Position numbers and translations under genes: made by a program. From positions 62,001 through 126,000 of the forward strand of contig NZ_VFPS01000002.1 of assembly GCF_006716815.1 (NCBI RefSeq): a DNA stretch of 64,000 bases, given 5' to 3'. Positions 7,948-15,329 of this stretch are shown in pieces. The notes beneath the pieces were generated by a model. That model was not told the DNA's origin and did not search any database. It was given only the letters and a program-made list of their open reading frames with translations. The first letter of the stretch is position 1. Every line of letters starts with the position of its first letter. The DNA comes from Microbacterium lacticum. GTDB taxonomy: Bacteria; Actinomycetota; Actinomycetes; Actinomycetales; Microbacteriaceae.

Positions 7948-8442
7948 TCACCGGTCGATTTCGTCGACGGCTTCCTGCATCGCGCGGAGGAAGCCGATGA
8001 CACTCGCGCGATCGGCGGAGGTCATCGGGCGGACGACGTCGATCATGCGCCCGTGCATGGCTGCCAGGGTGTCGCGTATCTCGTCCTCGGCCTTGGGGCT
8101 CGCGGCGATGAGCACGCTGCGGCGATCGCCGGGATTCGGTGTGCGCGTGATGTGGCCGCTCTTCGCCAGCCGATCGAACAGCGCCGTCGTCGAGGCCGAG
8201 GTGATGCCGAGGTACCGCGCCAGGTGCGCGGGGGTGACGTCTTCGCCCCGGGCATTCGCGCGAGCGAGGAAGCGGAGCACGAGCAGCTCGTTCTCGCCCA
8301 TCTCCATCGACTGCTGCGTGCGGCGACGCATCGCCGTCTCCGCCGCGCGATAGCTGCGCAGCGCCTGCAGGACGGCGGCGTTGCTCGCGTCGTCGGTGTC
8401 GGCATACCAGTATGCCGAGTGCTCTTCCTTCTCCCCCGTCAC
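7948..8442 (-). CDS. MarR-family transcriptional regulator (second of a convergent pair)
   Basis: Shares with its neighbour the segments LRSYRAAETAM, ENELLVLRFL, HLARYLGITSASTTALFDRL and NPGDRRSVLI, so it is a diverged paralogue. The GTG at 8442 is used as start, but no ribosome-binding site is visible; a leaderless start is possible. No transporter or enzyme gene is adjacent, so its targets cannot be inferred. Confidence 0.82.
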   Translation of the reverse strand: MTGEKEEHSAYWYADTDDASNAAVLQALRSYRAAETAMRRRTQQSMEMGENELLVLRFLARANARGEDVTPAHLARYLGITSASTTALFDRLAKSGHITRTPNPGDRRSVLIAASPKAEDEIRDTLAAMHGRMIDVVRPMTSADRASVIGFLRAMQEAVDEIDR

Positions 8443-8565
8443 GAAAAACCATTCCGACGGATGCCGCCGGCTCGCGGGGCCACTCGCACCCGGCAGCGAC
8501 CGATTCCCGACCCCACGTGGAGCCGGGGAGCGGTCACTGCCGCGCGCTCGTCGCGCCCCGGCAGG

Positions 8566-8853
8566 TCAGGAGCGGCGACGCGTGGTGGTGCCGCGTCCGC
8601 GGACGGCGCCGTAGACCAGGAGGACGATGATCGCCCCGATGATCGAGCCGATGATGCCGGACGGCTGGAAGAAGCCGTCGGCGTTGTCGGTGCCGAAGAT
8701 GAGATATCCGAGGAAGCCGCCGACGAACGATCCGACGATTCCGAGGACGATCGTCATGAGAATGCTCATGTCCTGCTTGCCGGGGATGACGGCGCGGGCG
8801 ATGAAGCCCGCGATCAAGCCGATGACGATGATGCTGATGATGAGTCCGAACAT
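8566..8853 (-). CDS. GlsB/YeaQ/YmgE-family stress membrane protein
   Basis: A 95-residue, three-helix, glycine-rich membrane protein (MFGLIISIIVIGLIAGFIAR, IVGSFVGGFLGYLIFG, and a third helix ending LLVYG), ending in a basic tail. It is a transglycosylase-associated protein family member, often induced by stress in actinobacteria; function is unknown. ATG 8853 has AGAGGAG upstream. Confidence 0.88.
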   Translation of the reverse strand: MFGLIISIIVIGLIAGFIARAVIPGKQDMSILMTIVLGIVGSFVGGFLGYLIFGTDNADGFFQPSGIIGSIIGAIIVLLVYGAVRGRGTTTRRRS

Positions 8854-8947
8854 GTGATGCTCCTCTGCTGTGCGCCGGGTGGGCGCGGGGTCGGGCATCG
8901 GGCGATGCGCCGGCCGCCGTTGGGTGGCGGCAACAATCTAAGTCAAC

Positions 8948-8983
8948 CACCCCTCAGGGTGTGGCATAACACCCCTGAGGGTG
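8948..8983 (+). promoter_or_regulatory. Two tandem 14-bp palindromes upstream of a NarL-type response regulator
   Basis: CACCCCTCAGGGTG (8948-8961) and CACCCCTGAGGGTG (8970-8983) are each palindromes of form CACCC-N4-GGGTG, 22 bp apart, i.e. two helical turns. The second ends 12 bases before the ATG of the regulator gene. The layout is that of a dimer-pair operator; the most economical reading is autoregulation by the adjacent LuxR-HTH protein. Confidence 0.55.
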
Positions 8984-8995
8984 AAAAGCTGACGC

Positions 8996-9661
8996 ATGCC
9001 CTCTCCCGCCCGGCCCATCACGGTCGCTCTCGTCGACGACTACGACGTCGTACTGAAGGGCCTCGCCCATCTCTTCGACGACTACCGCGATCGGGTGATC
9101 GTCGCTGAGATCGACGCGAACGCCCCGGTCAGCGACAGTGTCGACGTGGTGCTGTACGACTCGTTCGCCCAGCCCGAAGCCGACCACGTCGAGATCGTCG
9201 AGCTGCTGCGCAATCCCCGCGCGCGCCGGGTGGTCGTCTACACCTGGAACTTCCATCCCGATCTCATCGAGATCGCCCGCAACCAGGGCGTGCACGGCTA
9301 CCTGTCGAAGACCCTCAGTGCCGCAGAGCTGGTCACGGCGATCGAGGCCGTGCACGCCGGCGCACGCATCTTCAACGATCAGAGCCGGCGCGCACCCAGC
9401 CAGCCGGGCCTCGACTGGCCGGGCAAGCGCGAGGGCATCACCGACCGCGAATCGGAGATCCTCGCGCTCATCACGCAGGGCAAGAGCAACGCCGAGATCG
9501 CGCGGCTCACCTACCTGAGCCCGAACACGGTGAAGTCCTACATCCGGTCGGTCTATCGCAAGATCGGCGCGACGAGCCGCACCCAGGCGGTGCTCTACGG
9601 CGTGCGCCACGGGTTCACCCCCGACACGCACCGCATCGATCACTGGCTGGGCGGCCCGTGA
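8996..9661 (+). CDS. NarL/FixJ-type response regulator without adjacent kinase
   Basis: A 221-residue protein with an N-terminal receiver (TVALVDDYDVVLKGL with the acidic pair, candidate phospho-acceptor in VDVVLYDSF, and the conserved lysine in GYLSKTLS) and a C-terminal LuxR helix-turn-helix (ITDRESEILALITQGKSNAE, LSPNTVKSYIRSVYRKIG). No histidine kinase gene is next to it, so it is either an orphan or has a distant partner. The palindromes immediately upstream suggest autoregulation. Confidence 0.85.
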   Translation: MPSPARPITVALVDDYDVVLKGLAHLFDDYRDRVIVAEIDANAPVSDSVDVVLYDSFAQPEADHVEIVELLRNPRARRVVVYTWNFHPDLIEIARNQGVHGYLSKTLSAAELVTAIEAVHAGARIFNDQSRRAPSQPGLDWPGKREGITDRESEILALITQGKSNAEIARLTYLSPNTVKSYIRSVYRKIGATSRTQAVLYGVRHGFTPDTHRIDHWLGGP

Positions 9662-9673
9662 TCCACACCGCGG

Positions 9674-10204
9674 TCACCCGGCAGCGGCTCGGCAGTCGGC
9701 CGTGACGACGGAGCCGTCGGCCGAGAGCGTTGCCGTCTGCGCGGCACGGTAGTCGGATTCGCGGGGATGGGCGGGATACCCGTCGGTCGAGTCGTAGCGG
9801 GCGACAGCCAGGCCGGCACCGAGCACCGCCGACCCCACGTCGACGCCGCCCGTCGTGTCGACGTAGCGCAGGAGCCGCCCGTAGCGATCCTCCGGGTTCT
9901 GCCCCTCCGGGAGCACCAGGGTGATCGGATCTCCGGGGCCCACCAGCGTCGCGACGAGCGCCGTCGCTACGTCGTAGCCGCACTCACCGCGCTCGGGTGC
10001 GTCGATCCCGATGATGCGCACCGTGCCTGCGCTCGTGTCGACGGTATCGCCGTCGACGATCTCCTCGAGAGTCGCCACCACGTCCACCGTCGGGCTTGCG
10101 ATGGACGCGGCATCCGGCACCCTCGCCGGGGCGCACGCGGCGAGGGATGCCGCGACGGCCAGCGCGACGGCGAGCGCGGCAACGCGGATTCGATGCGCGC
10201 GCAT
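9674..10204 (-). CDS. Secreted thermonuclease-family (SNase-like) lipoprotein
   Basis: A 176-residue protein: lipoprotein signal peptide ending LAAC, then a staphylococcal-nuclease fold with IVDGDTVDTSAGTVRIIGID, APERGECG, and PEDRYGRLLRYVD. These supply the catalytic Asp, Arg and Glu/Arg positions of the family. It is likely a calcium-dependent extracellular nuclease. ATG 10204 is the start just before the signal peptide. It ends 12 bases from the convergent response regulator. Confidence 0.85.
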   Translation of the reverse strand: MRAHRIRVAALAVALAVAASLAACAPARVPDAASIASPTVDVVATLEEIVDGDTVDTSAGTVRIIGIDAPERGECGYDVATALVATLVGPGDPITLVLPEGQNPEDRYGRLLRYVDTTGGVDVGSAVLGAGLAVARYDSTDGYPAHPRESDYRAAQTATLSADGSVVTADCRAAAG

Positions 10205-10208
10205 GGGC

Positions 10209-10438
10209 TCAGAGCTCACGTCCGCCGGCACCGTCGAACTTGCGCCGAAGATACTTCGGCGCCTGCACCATCCACGCCTCGGTGACGAGCTCGACGAGGT
10301 GGTCGGCGTCGATGGCGGCCATGCGGAACGCGACCTTGGGTTCACGCGCACGAACCTGGCGGCACCGCCCGTCGTCGCCCGCTCCTCGCTCCCGGGGAGC
10401 GCCCCGGCGATCGCACGGACGTCGTCGAGCGTGGGCAT
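10209..10438 (-). pseudogene. MmcQ/YjbR-family remnant with internal deletion and frameshift
   Basis: The 5' part reads MPTLDDVRAIAGALPGSEER, the usual start of MmcQ/YjbR DNA-binding-fold proteins. The C-terminal part (AFRMAAIDADHLVELVTEAW, then MVQAPKYLRRKF) is in another frame. Around 45 residues of the family's middle section are missing, so the gene is broken near 10330. Confidence 0.65.
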
Positions 10439-10470
10439 GCCCAGAAGCGCAGGGCGCACCCCCGACAGTG

Positions 10471-11286
10471 TCAGAAGGCGACGGTGATCGTGCCGTTCCC
10501 CTCGATGACCTCGCGCACCTCGTCACTCGTGAACGCCTTCTTCAGCGCGGCGGTCGCTGCCGAGTCGGCATCCTCCGACCGCACCACGAGGTTGAGCGCG
10601 AACCTGTCGTCGAGCTCGGTGATGAGTCCGTCGTCCTGCGGGTTGAGGCCGAGCGCCGCGATGTGCGAGGGCCATTGGAACACGAGATCGGCTTCGTCGT
10701 AGGCCGCGTTCAGCTGCGGAATCGCGACCTGCAAGAACTCGAGGCTCTTCGGGTTTCCGGTGATGTCGTCGGGGGTCGCGGTGTACGGGTCGATCGCGGG
10801 GTCGAGGGTGACGATGCCCTCGTCGGCGAGGAGCTTCAGCGCCCGGCCGGTGTTGGAGGGGTCGTCGGGGATCGCGACGGTCGCTCCGTTCGGCAGGTCG
10901 GCGATGTCGTCGAGCGTCTTGGAGTAGAACGCGATGATGAAGTCGTAGACGGGCTGCACGCCCACGAGGGTGCCGTCGTTGCCGGCGTTGAACGACTCCA
11001 TGTAGGGCACGTGCTGCGAGAAGTTCGCGTCCACGTCGCCGGCCTGCAGGATCGTGTTCGAGAGGACGTAGTCCGACACTTCGACCAGCTCGATCGTGTA
11101 CCCGTCTTCGATGGCGTCGGCCGCGGCCTCGACGACGTCGGTCATGGGCGACGTGACCGCCGCGACCTTGAGCGTCACCGGTTCGGTGGAGGCGGCATCC
11201 GCTCCCCCGCTCGGGGCGGCGCAGCCGGACAGCAGGACGGCGGATGCCAGGGCGATGCCGAGGGCGGAGATGTGGATCTTTCGCAT
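10471..11286 (-). CDS. metQ: MetQ/NlpA-family substrate-binding lipoprotein
   Basis: A 271-residue lipoprotein (signal peptide with LLSGC) of the NlpA family, which binds methionine or a related compound for an ABC importer. Family segments include YTIELVEVSDYVLSNTILQA, DANFSQHVPYM, and IPDDPSNTGRALKLLADEGI. It is the last gene of a MetN-MetI-MetQ order operon on the minus strand, 27 bases after metI. The methionine assignment rests on the family; no riboswitch is seen upstream. Confidence 0.88.
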   Translation of the reverse strand: MRKIHISALGIALASAVLLSGCAAPSGGADAASTEPVTLKVAAVTSPMTDVVEAAADAIEDGYTIELVEVSDYVLSNTILQAGDVDANFSQHVPYMESFNAGNDGTLVGVQPVYDFIIAFYSKTLDDIADLPNGATVAIPDDPSNTGRALKLLADEGIVTLDPAIDPYTATPDDITGNPKSLEFLQVAIPQLNAAYDEADLVFQWPSHIAALGLNPQDDGLITELDDRFALNLVVRSEDADSAATAALKKAFTSDEVREVIEGNGTITVAF

Positions 11287-11313
11287 GGGGTTCCTTCGTA
11301 AGGGGTGTGCAGG

Positions 11314-11985
11314 TCAGCGGTGGTCGAGACGGACGGAGATGCGATGGCCGATCAGTTGGATCAGCAGCACGCAGACGATGATGATGAGGATGGTCAGGTA
11401 CATCAGCGCGTCGTTGTACTCCTGGTAGCCGTAGCGCATGGCGAAGTCGCCGATGCCGCCGCCGCCGACCACCCCGAGGACGGTCGAGTACGAGAGCAGG
11501 CTGATCGCGGCCGAGGTCAGCGCGTAGACGAGGCCGGAGCGCGCCTCGGGGAGAAAGAACTGGCCCACCGCTTGCGGCACCGTGGCGCCCATGGAGGTGG
11601 CAACACGCGAGATTCCCGGCGGCACTTCGAGCAGGATCTGCTCGACGAGGCGCGCATAGATCGCGACCGCCACGACGCACAGCGGCAGCGTCGCGGCCTG
11701 CGTGCCGAACGTGGTTCCCATCACGAGCCGGGTGAACGGGATCAGGAAGACCACAAGCAGCAGGAACGGGAACGAGCGGACGATGTTGATGTACAGGTTT
11801 CCCACGCGCCACAGCGCACGGTTCTCGGCGAAGCCGCCGGCGCGGGTGAGGAACACGGTCACGCCGAGGGGCAGGCCGATGATCACGGCCGCCGCCAGCG
11901 AGACGACCAGCATGTAGCCGGTCTCGGCGAGCGCCTCGAGCATGTCGTCGCCGTACTCGGCGAGCAGGTCGGTGAGCCAGGTCAT
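11314..11985 (-). CDS. metI: MetI-type ABC permease
   Basis: A 223-residue inner-membrane permease with five hydrophobic segments and the EAA loop (VATSMGATVPQAVGQFFLPEA). The start overlaps the metN stop (ATGA), showing translational coupling. It moves the substrate delivered by MetQ. Confidence 0.9.
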   Translation of the reverse strand: MTWLTDLLAEYGDDMLEALAETGYMLVVSLAAAVIIGLPLGVTVFLTRAGGFAENRALWRVGNLYINIVRSFPFLLLVVFLIPFTRLVMGTTFGTQAATLPLCVVAVAIYARLVEQILLEVPPGISRVATSMGATVPQAVGQFFLPEARSGLVYALTSAAISLLSYSTVLGVVGGGGIGDFAMRYGYQEYNDALMYLTILIIIVCVLLIQLIGHRISVRLDHR

Positions 11986-12731
11986 GGCCGCAGCTCCCGC
12001 GTGACCTGCTCGTAGTAGTTCGGGAGGGTCCGATAGTCGGTCTTCTGGATGTGGAACTCCTCGCGGAGCCGGCCGTGCTCGAGCAGCGCCACCCGATCGC
12101 AGATCGCCTTGACGACATCGAGATCATGGGTGATGACGACGACGGTCGTGCCGAAGCGCTGGCGGGCGCCTTCGACCACGCGGAGAACGTCGCCCGTGGT
12201 CGAGGTGTCGAGAGACGAGGTCGGCTCGTCGCAGAGCAGCAGGGCCGGGCGGGTGATGAGCGCGCGAGCAAGACCGACGCGCTGCTTCTCTCCCCCACTC
12301 AACTGCGCCGGGTAATGGTCGGCGCGGTGACTCAGCCCGACGAACTCGAGGATCTCGTCGACCGCGCGACGCTCCTCGGCGCGCGACATCGCCGCGCCCG
12401 TGCCGCGCCGCAACCGGAGGGGCACCGCGACGTTGCGTCGCACCGTGCGGCTGGTAAGCAGGTCGATGCCCTGGAACACGACACCGATGTCACGGCGCAG
12501 GTCGCGCAGCGGCCCGCGGGCGAGGGTCGCCATCGGCTGGCCCAGCACCGTCAGCAAGCCGGAGTCCGGCGACGTGAGTCCGTTGATCATCCGCAGGAGC
12601 GTCGATTTGCCGGCGCCGCTCTCGCCGATGACCCCGGAGCCGTATTCGGCGCCGTAGATCCCGCTGCCAACGTCGGACGCCTTGCCCGCCGACGTCACCC
12701 GGCATCCCGCCACGGTGACAGGGTTGATCAC
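11982..12731 (-). CDS. metN: MetN-type ABC transporter ATP-binding protein with aberrant N-terminus and no NIL domain
   Basis: Walker A is GESGAGKST, signature LSGGEKQRVGLARAL, Walker B LLLCDEPTS, H-loop VITHD. The region before Walker A lacks the recognisable first strand and A-loop. The protein ends about 20 residues after the ABC core, without the C-terminal NIL domain that makes many MetN proteins subject to inhibition by internal methionine. GTG 12731 is the furthest plausible start and abuts the divergent ATG at 12732; no ribosome-binding site is visible, so an internal GTG at 12713 or 12701 is possible. Confidence 0.8.
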   Translation of the reverse strand: MINPVTVAGCRVTSAGKASDVGSGIYGAEYGSGVIGESGAGKSTLLRMINGLTSPDSGLLTVLGQPMATLARGPLRDLRRDIGVVFQGIDLLTSRTVRRNVAVPLRLRRGTGAAMSRAEERRAVDEILEFVGLSHRADHYPAQLSGGEKQRVGLARALITRPALLLCDEPTSSLDTSTTGDVLRVVEGARQRFGTTVVVITHDLDVVKAICDRVALLEHGRLREEFHIQKTDYRTLPNYYEQVTRELRP

Positions 12732-12744
12732 ATGACAGTGATCA
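12725..12744. promoter_or_regulatory. Perfect palindrome spanning two divergent start codons
   Basis: TGATCAC-N6-GTGATCA covers the putative GTG of metN and the ATG of the epimerase-like gene, which are adjacent on opposite strands. It could be an operator, or it could be translated only if the true starts lie further inside. Confidence 0.4.
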
Positions 12745-13580
12745 TTGCGGGATGCGGCGACCTCGGCACGGAGGTCGGCCTGCGGTTCGCCGCGCAGGGC
12801 CATCGCGTGGTCGGCATGCGACGCGAAGCGGAGCTGCTGCGAGCACCGATCGAGGGGCGCTCGGTGGACCTCCGCCACCAGGTCCCCACGATCGATGACG
12901 ACACCACCACGGTCGTGGTCGCCCTTACCGCCGGAAGCCGCACCGCCGCGGCCTACCGCGAGACGTATGTCACCGGGCTCCGGAATGTTCTCGACGGGCT
13001 CGAGGCGTCCCCGGCCGATCCTCGCGTGCTCGTGGTGTCGTCGACGGCGGTGTATGACGTCGACGGCGGGGAGACGGTCACGGAGAGCACTCCCGCCGTA
13101 GGAGGCTCGGCCACCGCCGACGTGCTGCTCGAGGCAGAGAAGCTCCTGCGCTCGCGGGCGCCGGAGGCGACACTGGTGAGGCTGTCGGGCATTTACGGTC
13201 CAGGCCGCGAGCGGCTCATCGAGCAGGTGCGCTCAGGCACCGCCCGGCTCGCGGCTCCCGCGACATCACCGCACACGAACCGCATCCATCGCGATGACGC
13301 CGCTGCCGCCATCGTGCACCTCGCCGGTCTCGAGAATCCCCCACCCGTCGTGCTGGGCAGCGACGACGAACCGGCGAGGTTGGATGAGGTGCTGCGCTTT
13401 CTCGCCGCGGAGATGGGCGTTGCACTGCCGACTCAGGGTGAGGCGACCGGGTGGCAGGCCGCTGGCGACAAGCGGATCTCCAACGCCCTCCTGCGCTCGA
13501 CGGGGTTCACGTTCACGTATCCGAGCTTCCGCGAGGGATACCGTGCGGTGCTCGCGGGCGGTGGCGTGCGGCATCCGTGA
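12732..13580 (+). CDS. NAD(P)-dependent epimerase/dehydratase-like protein (extended SDR, YeeZ type)
   Basis: A 282-residue Rossmann protein with the nucleotide-binding GCGDLGTEVGLRFAAQGHRV, the SSTAVYD segment, and SGIYGPGRERLIEQ with the YxxxR-like region of atypical SDRs. The substrate is unknown. The start at 12732 puts the glycine-rich loop at residue 7, as is normal. Divergent from the metNIQ operon with no spacing. Confidence 0.82.
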   Translation: MTVIIAGCGDLGTEVGLRFAAQGHRVVGMRREAELLRAPIEGRSVDLRHQVPTIDDDTTTVVVALTAGSRTAAAYRETYVTGLRNVLDGLEASPADPRVLVVSSTAVYDVDGGETVTESTPAVGGSATADVLLEAEKLLRSRAPEATLVRLSGIYGPGRERLIEQVRSGTARLAAPATSPHTNRIHRDDAAAAIVHLAGLENPPPVVLGSDDEPARLDEVLRFLAAEMGVALPTQGEATGWQAAGDKRISNALLRSTGFTFTYPSFREGYRAVLAGGGVRHP

Positions 13581-13674
13581 GCGCGGCGGTCATCCGGATT
13601 TTGACGAAGACGGAACCCGCCCCACAGCAATTTTGCTAGATAGGCTAAGCAACACCCACTCCGCGAGGTGAACC

Positions 13675-14475
13675 ATGGCGAAGAAGCCTGATCGGACCAA
13701 GGTCGAGGGGATCGTGGTCGCCTCAGGCGAGAACGCACGGGATTTCCCTCCGGGCACGGAGGTCGTCGGCCATCTGCGATCTGGCGCGCACGCGACATTT
13801 ATCACCGTGCCGGTCGCAGCGATCGTGCACAAGCCGAAGACGCTCACCTGGGAGGCCGCGGGTGGCCTCTTCCTCGCCGGCGCGACGGCGCTGGACACTC
13901 TGGATACCCTCAAAATCGGCGCAGACGACACCATTGTGATCTCCGCAGCAGCCGGGGGCGTCGGCAGCATCGAGGCGCAACTGGCCAAGCATCGTGGCGC
14001 AACCGTCCTCGGCACGTGCGGCGAGCGCAATTTCGACTACCTGCGACAGCTCGGCATCAAGCCGGTGCGCTACGGCGAGGGCATCGCCGATCGCATCCGG
14101 CGTGCTGCCGGTGGCCCGGTGACCGCCTTGATCGACAACTTCGGACAGGATGGCAGCGACCTCGCGGAGGAGCTGGGCGTGCCCGCCGGCCGCTACAGGT
14201 CGAGCGCTGACCGGCGCGACACCGAAGTCCGGCTCCTGCAGAACGATCCGGCATCCGTCGCCTACGGCACCGAGCTGCTCGCCCGCGTGACGCACCTGGC
14301 CGAGAAGCGGGCATTCACGCTCCTGATCTCGGGGCTGTACGCGCTCGACGACGTCGCCTCGGCGTATCACGATCTCGAGAAGCTCCACTCCCGAGGAAAA
14401 GTGCTGCTGGGCACCCACCTGGTGAACTCTCGACGCATCGTCAAGGCACGCGACATCTACGAAGCGGGGCGCTGA
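13675..14475 (+). CDS. Quinone-oxidoreductase-like MDR dehydrogenase, N-terminally short
   Basis: A medium-chain dehydrogenase/reductase of the zinc-independent type. The NADPH-binding loop is ISAAAGGVGSIEAQLAKHRG, with LAGATALDTL before it and the C-terminal HSRGKVLLGTHLV. At 266 residues it lacks about 60 residues of the N-terminal catalytic domain. No remnant of those codons is seen in the 94 bases upstream. A GAGGTG precedes the ATG by five bases, so translation is plausible, but the enzyme may be inactive. A TAGGCT sequence near 13639 could be its -10. Confidence 0.72.
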   Translation: MAKKPDRTKVEGIVVASGENARDFPPGTEVVGHLRSGAHATFITVPVAAIVHKPKTLTWEAAGGLFLAGATALDTLDTLKIGADDTIVISAAAGGVGSIEAQLAKHRGATVLGTCGERNFDYLRQLGIKPVRYGEGIADRIRRAAGGPVTALIDNFGQDGSDLAEELGVPAGRYRSSADRRDTEVRLLQNDPASVAYGTELLARVTHLAEKRAFTLLISGLYALDDVASAYHDLEKLHSRGKVLLGTHLVNSRRIVKARDIYEAGR

Positions 14476-15329
14476 CACTCAGCGGCTTCCAACCGTCGCA
14501 ACCGCCGCCGCGCCATGTCGTGCGCGCGCGGACCGGTACCCAGAGCTCGTTGCGCGACGAACAATACGAGGCGGGTCGCGGTGACGGCCGGAAGCCACGA
14601 GCGGCGGAGGCCCAGCAGGCGGCGATACTCGCGCGGGATCGTCGCGACGGCTCCTTCGAACAGGATCCGGTAGCCGAATCGCAGGGAACCCTCGAGCGGC
14701 ACGGTGCGCAAGAACCGCACGACATCGTCGACCCGCTCGCCGCCGCACAGCGTGCCCGCGGCGAGCAAGCCATCCATTCGCGCGTGCAGATCGCTCACGC
14801 TCACCGGCGGACGCGTGACGCCCATGAGTCGCCCCGCCGTCTCCCACTCGGAGACGTACGCGTCGGGTCCACCCGGAATCGGGCCTCCCCATGTCGTGTG
14901 GGCGACCAAGAAGGCATCCGTGAACGCGAGGTGCACCCACTCGACGAGGTCGGCGTCCTCAGCGCTGTAGCTGCGCCGCGAGCCGTCGGCAGCGTCGTAC
15001 TCGCCGCGCACCGTCGCATGGAAGCGCCCCACACGCCCGAGCTCGGCCGCCACCTGCTCGCGAGCCCCAAACGTCAGCGAGAGAACCCACCTGACCGTCC
15101 CGGACAGGCGCCCGAGCGGATCTTCGCTGTAGCGCGACCAATCGTGCACGCCGGCCATCGCCCCGGGGTGGAGCGCCTGCAACAGCAACGCCCGGATACC
15201 GGCAACGAGGGTCGGGATGCCGGCGTGTACCGTCCACGCCGCGCCGTCCTCGGCGAAGAGACCGCGGTCTTCGCCTCGCTCGAGGCGCAGTACCCACGGA
15301 GGCGCACCGTCAGGCCTGGATCGTGTCAC
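14457..15329 (-). pseudogene. MpaB/DUF2236 oxygenase-like gene, main 3' part, 5' end displaced by an IS
   Basis: The sequence encodes most of an MpaB-family (DUF2236) protein: GIPTLVAGIRALLLQALHPG, GVHDWSRY, RYSEDPLGRL, LVEWVHLAFTDAF, with histidines expected to bind haem. The IS1634-type insertion separates it from its first codons at 17020-17130. A GTG at 15329, inside the IS end, opens the frame (VTRSRPDGAPP), so a shortened product might still be made. It overlaps the tail of the convergent MDR gene by 19 bases. Confidence 0.8.
15258..15314. repeat. 57-bp direct repeat, left copy (target duplication of IS1634-type element)
   Basis: Identical over 57 bases to 16963-17019. Both copies are mpaB coding sequence, so the pair is a target-site duplication rather than part of the IS. 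Confidence 0.9.

Noticed and set aside
13620..13650. Possible DtxR/IdeR box (TAGGCTAAGC) before the MDR gene
   Set aside because: Only a half-site resembles the consensus; more likely a TAGGCT -10.
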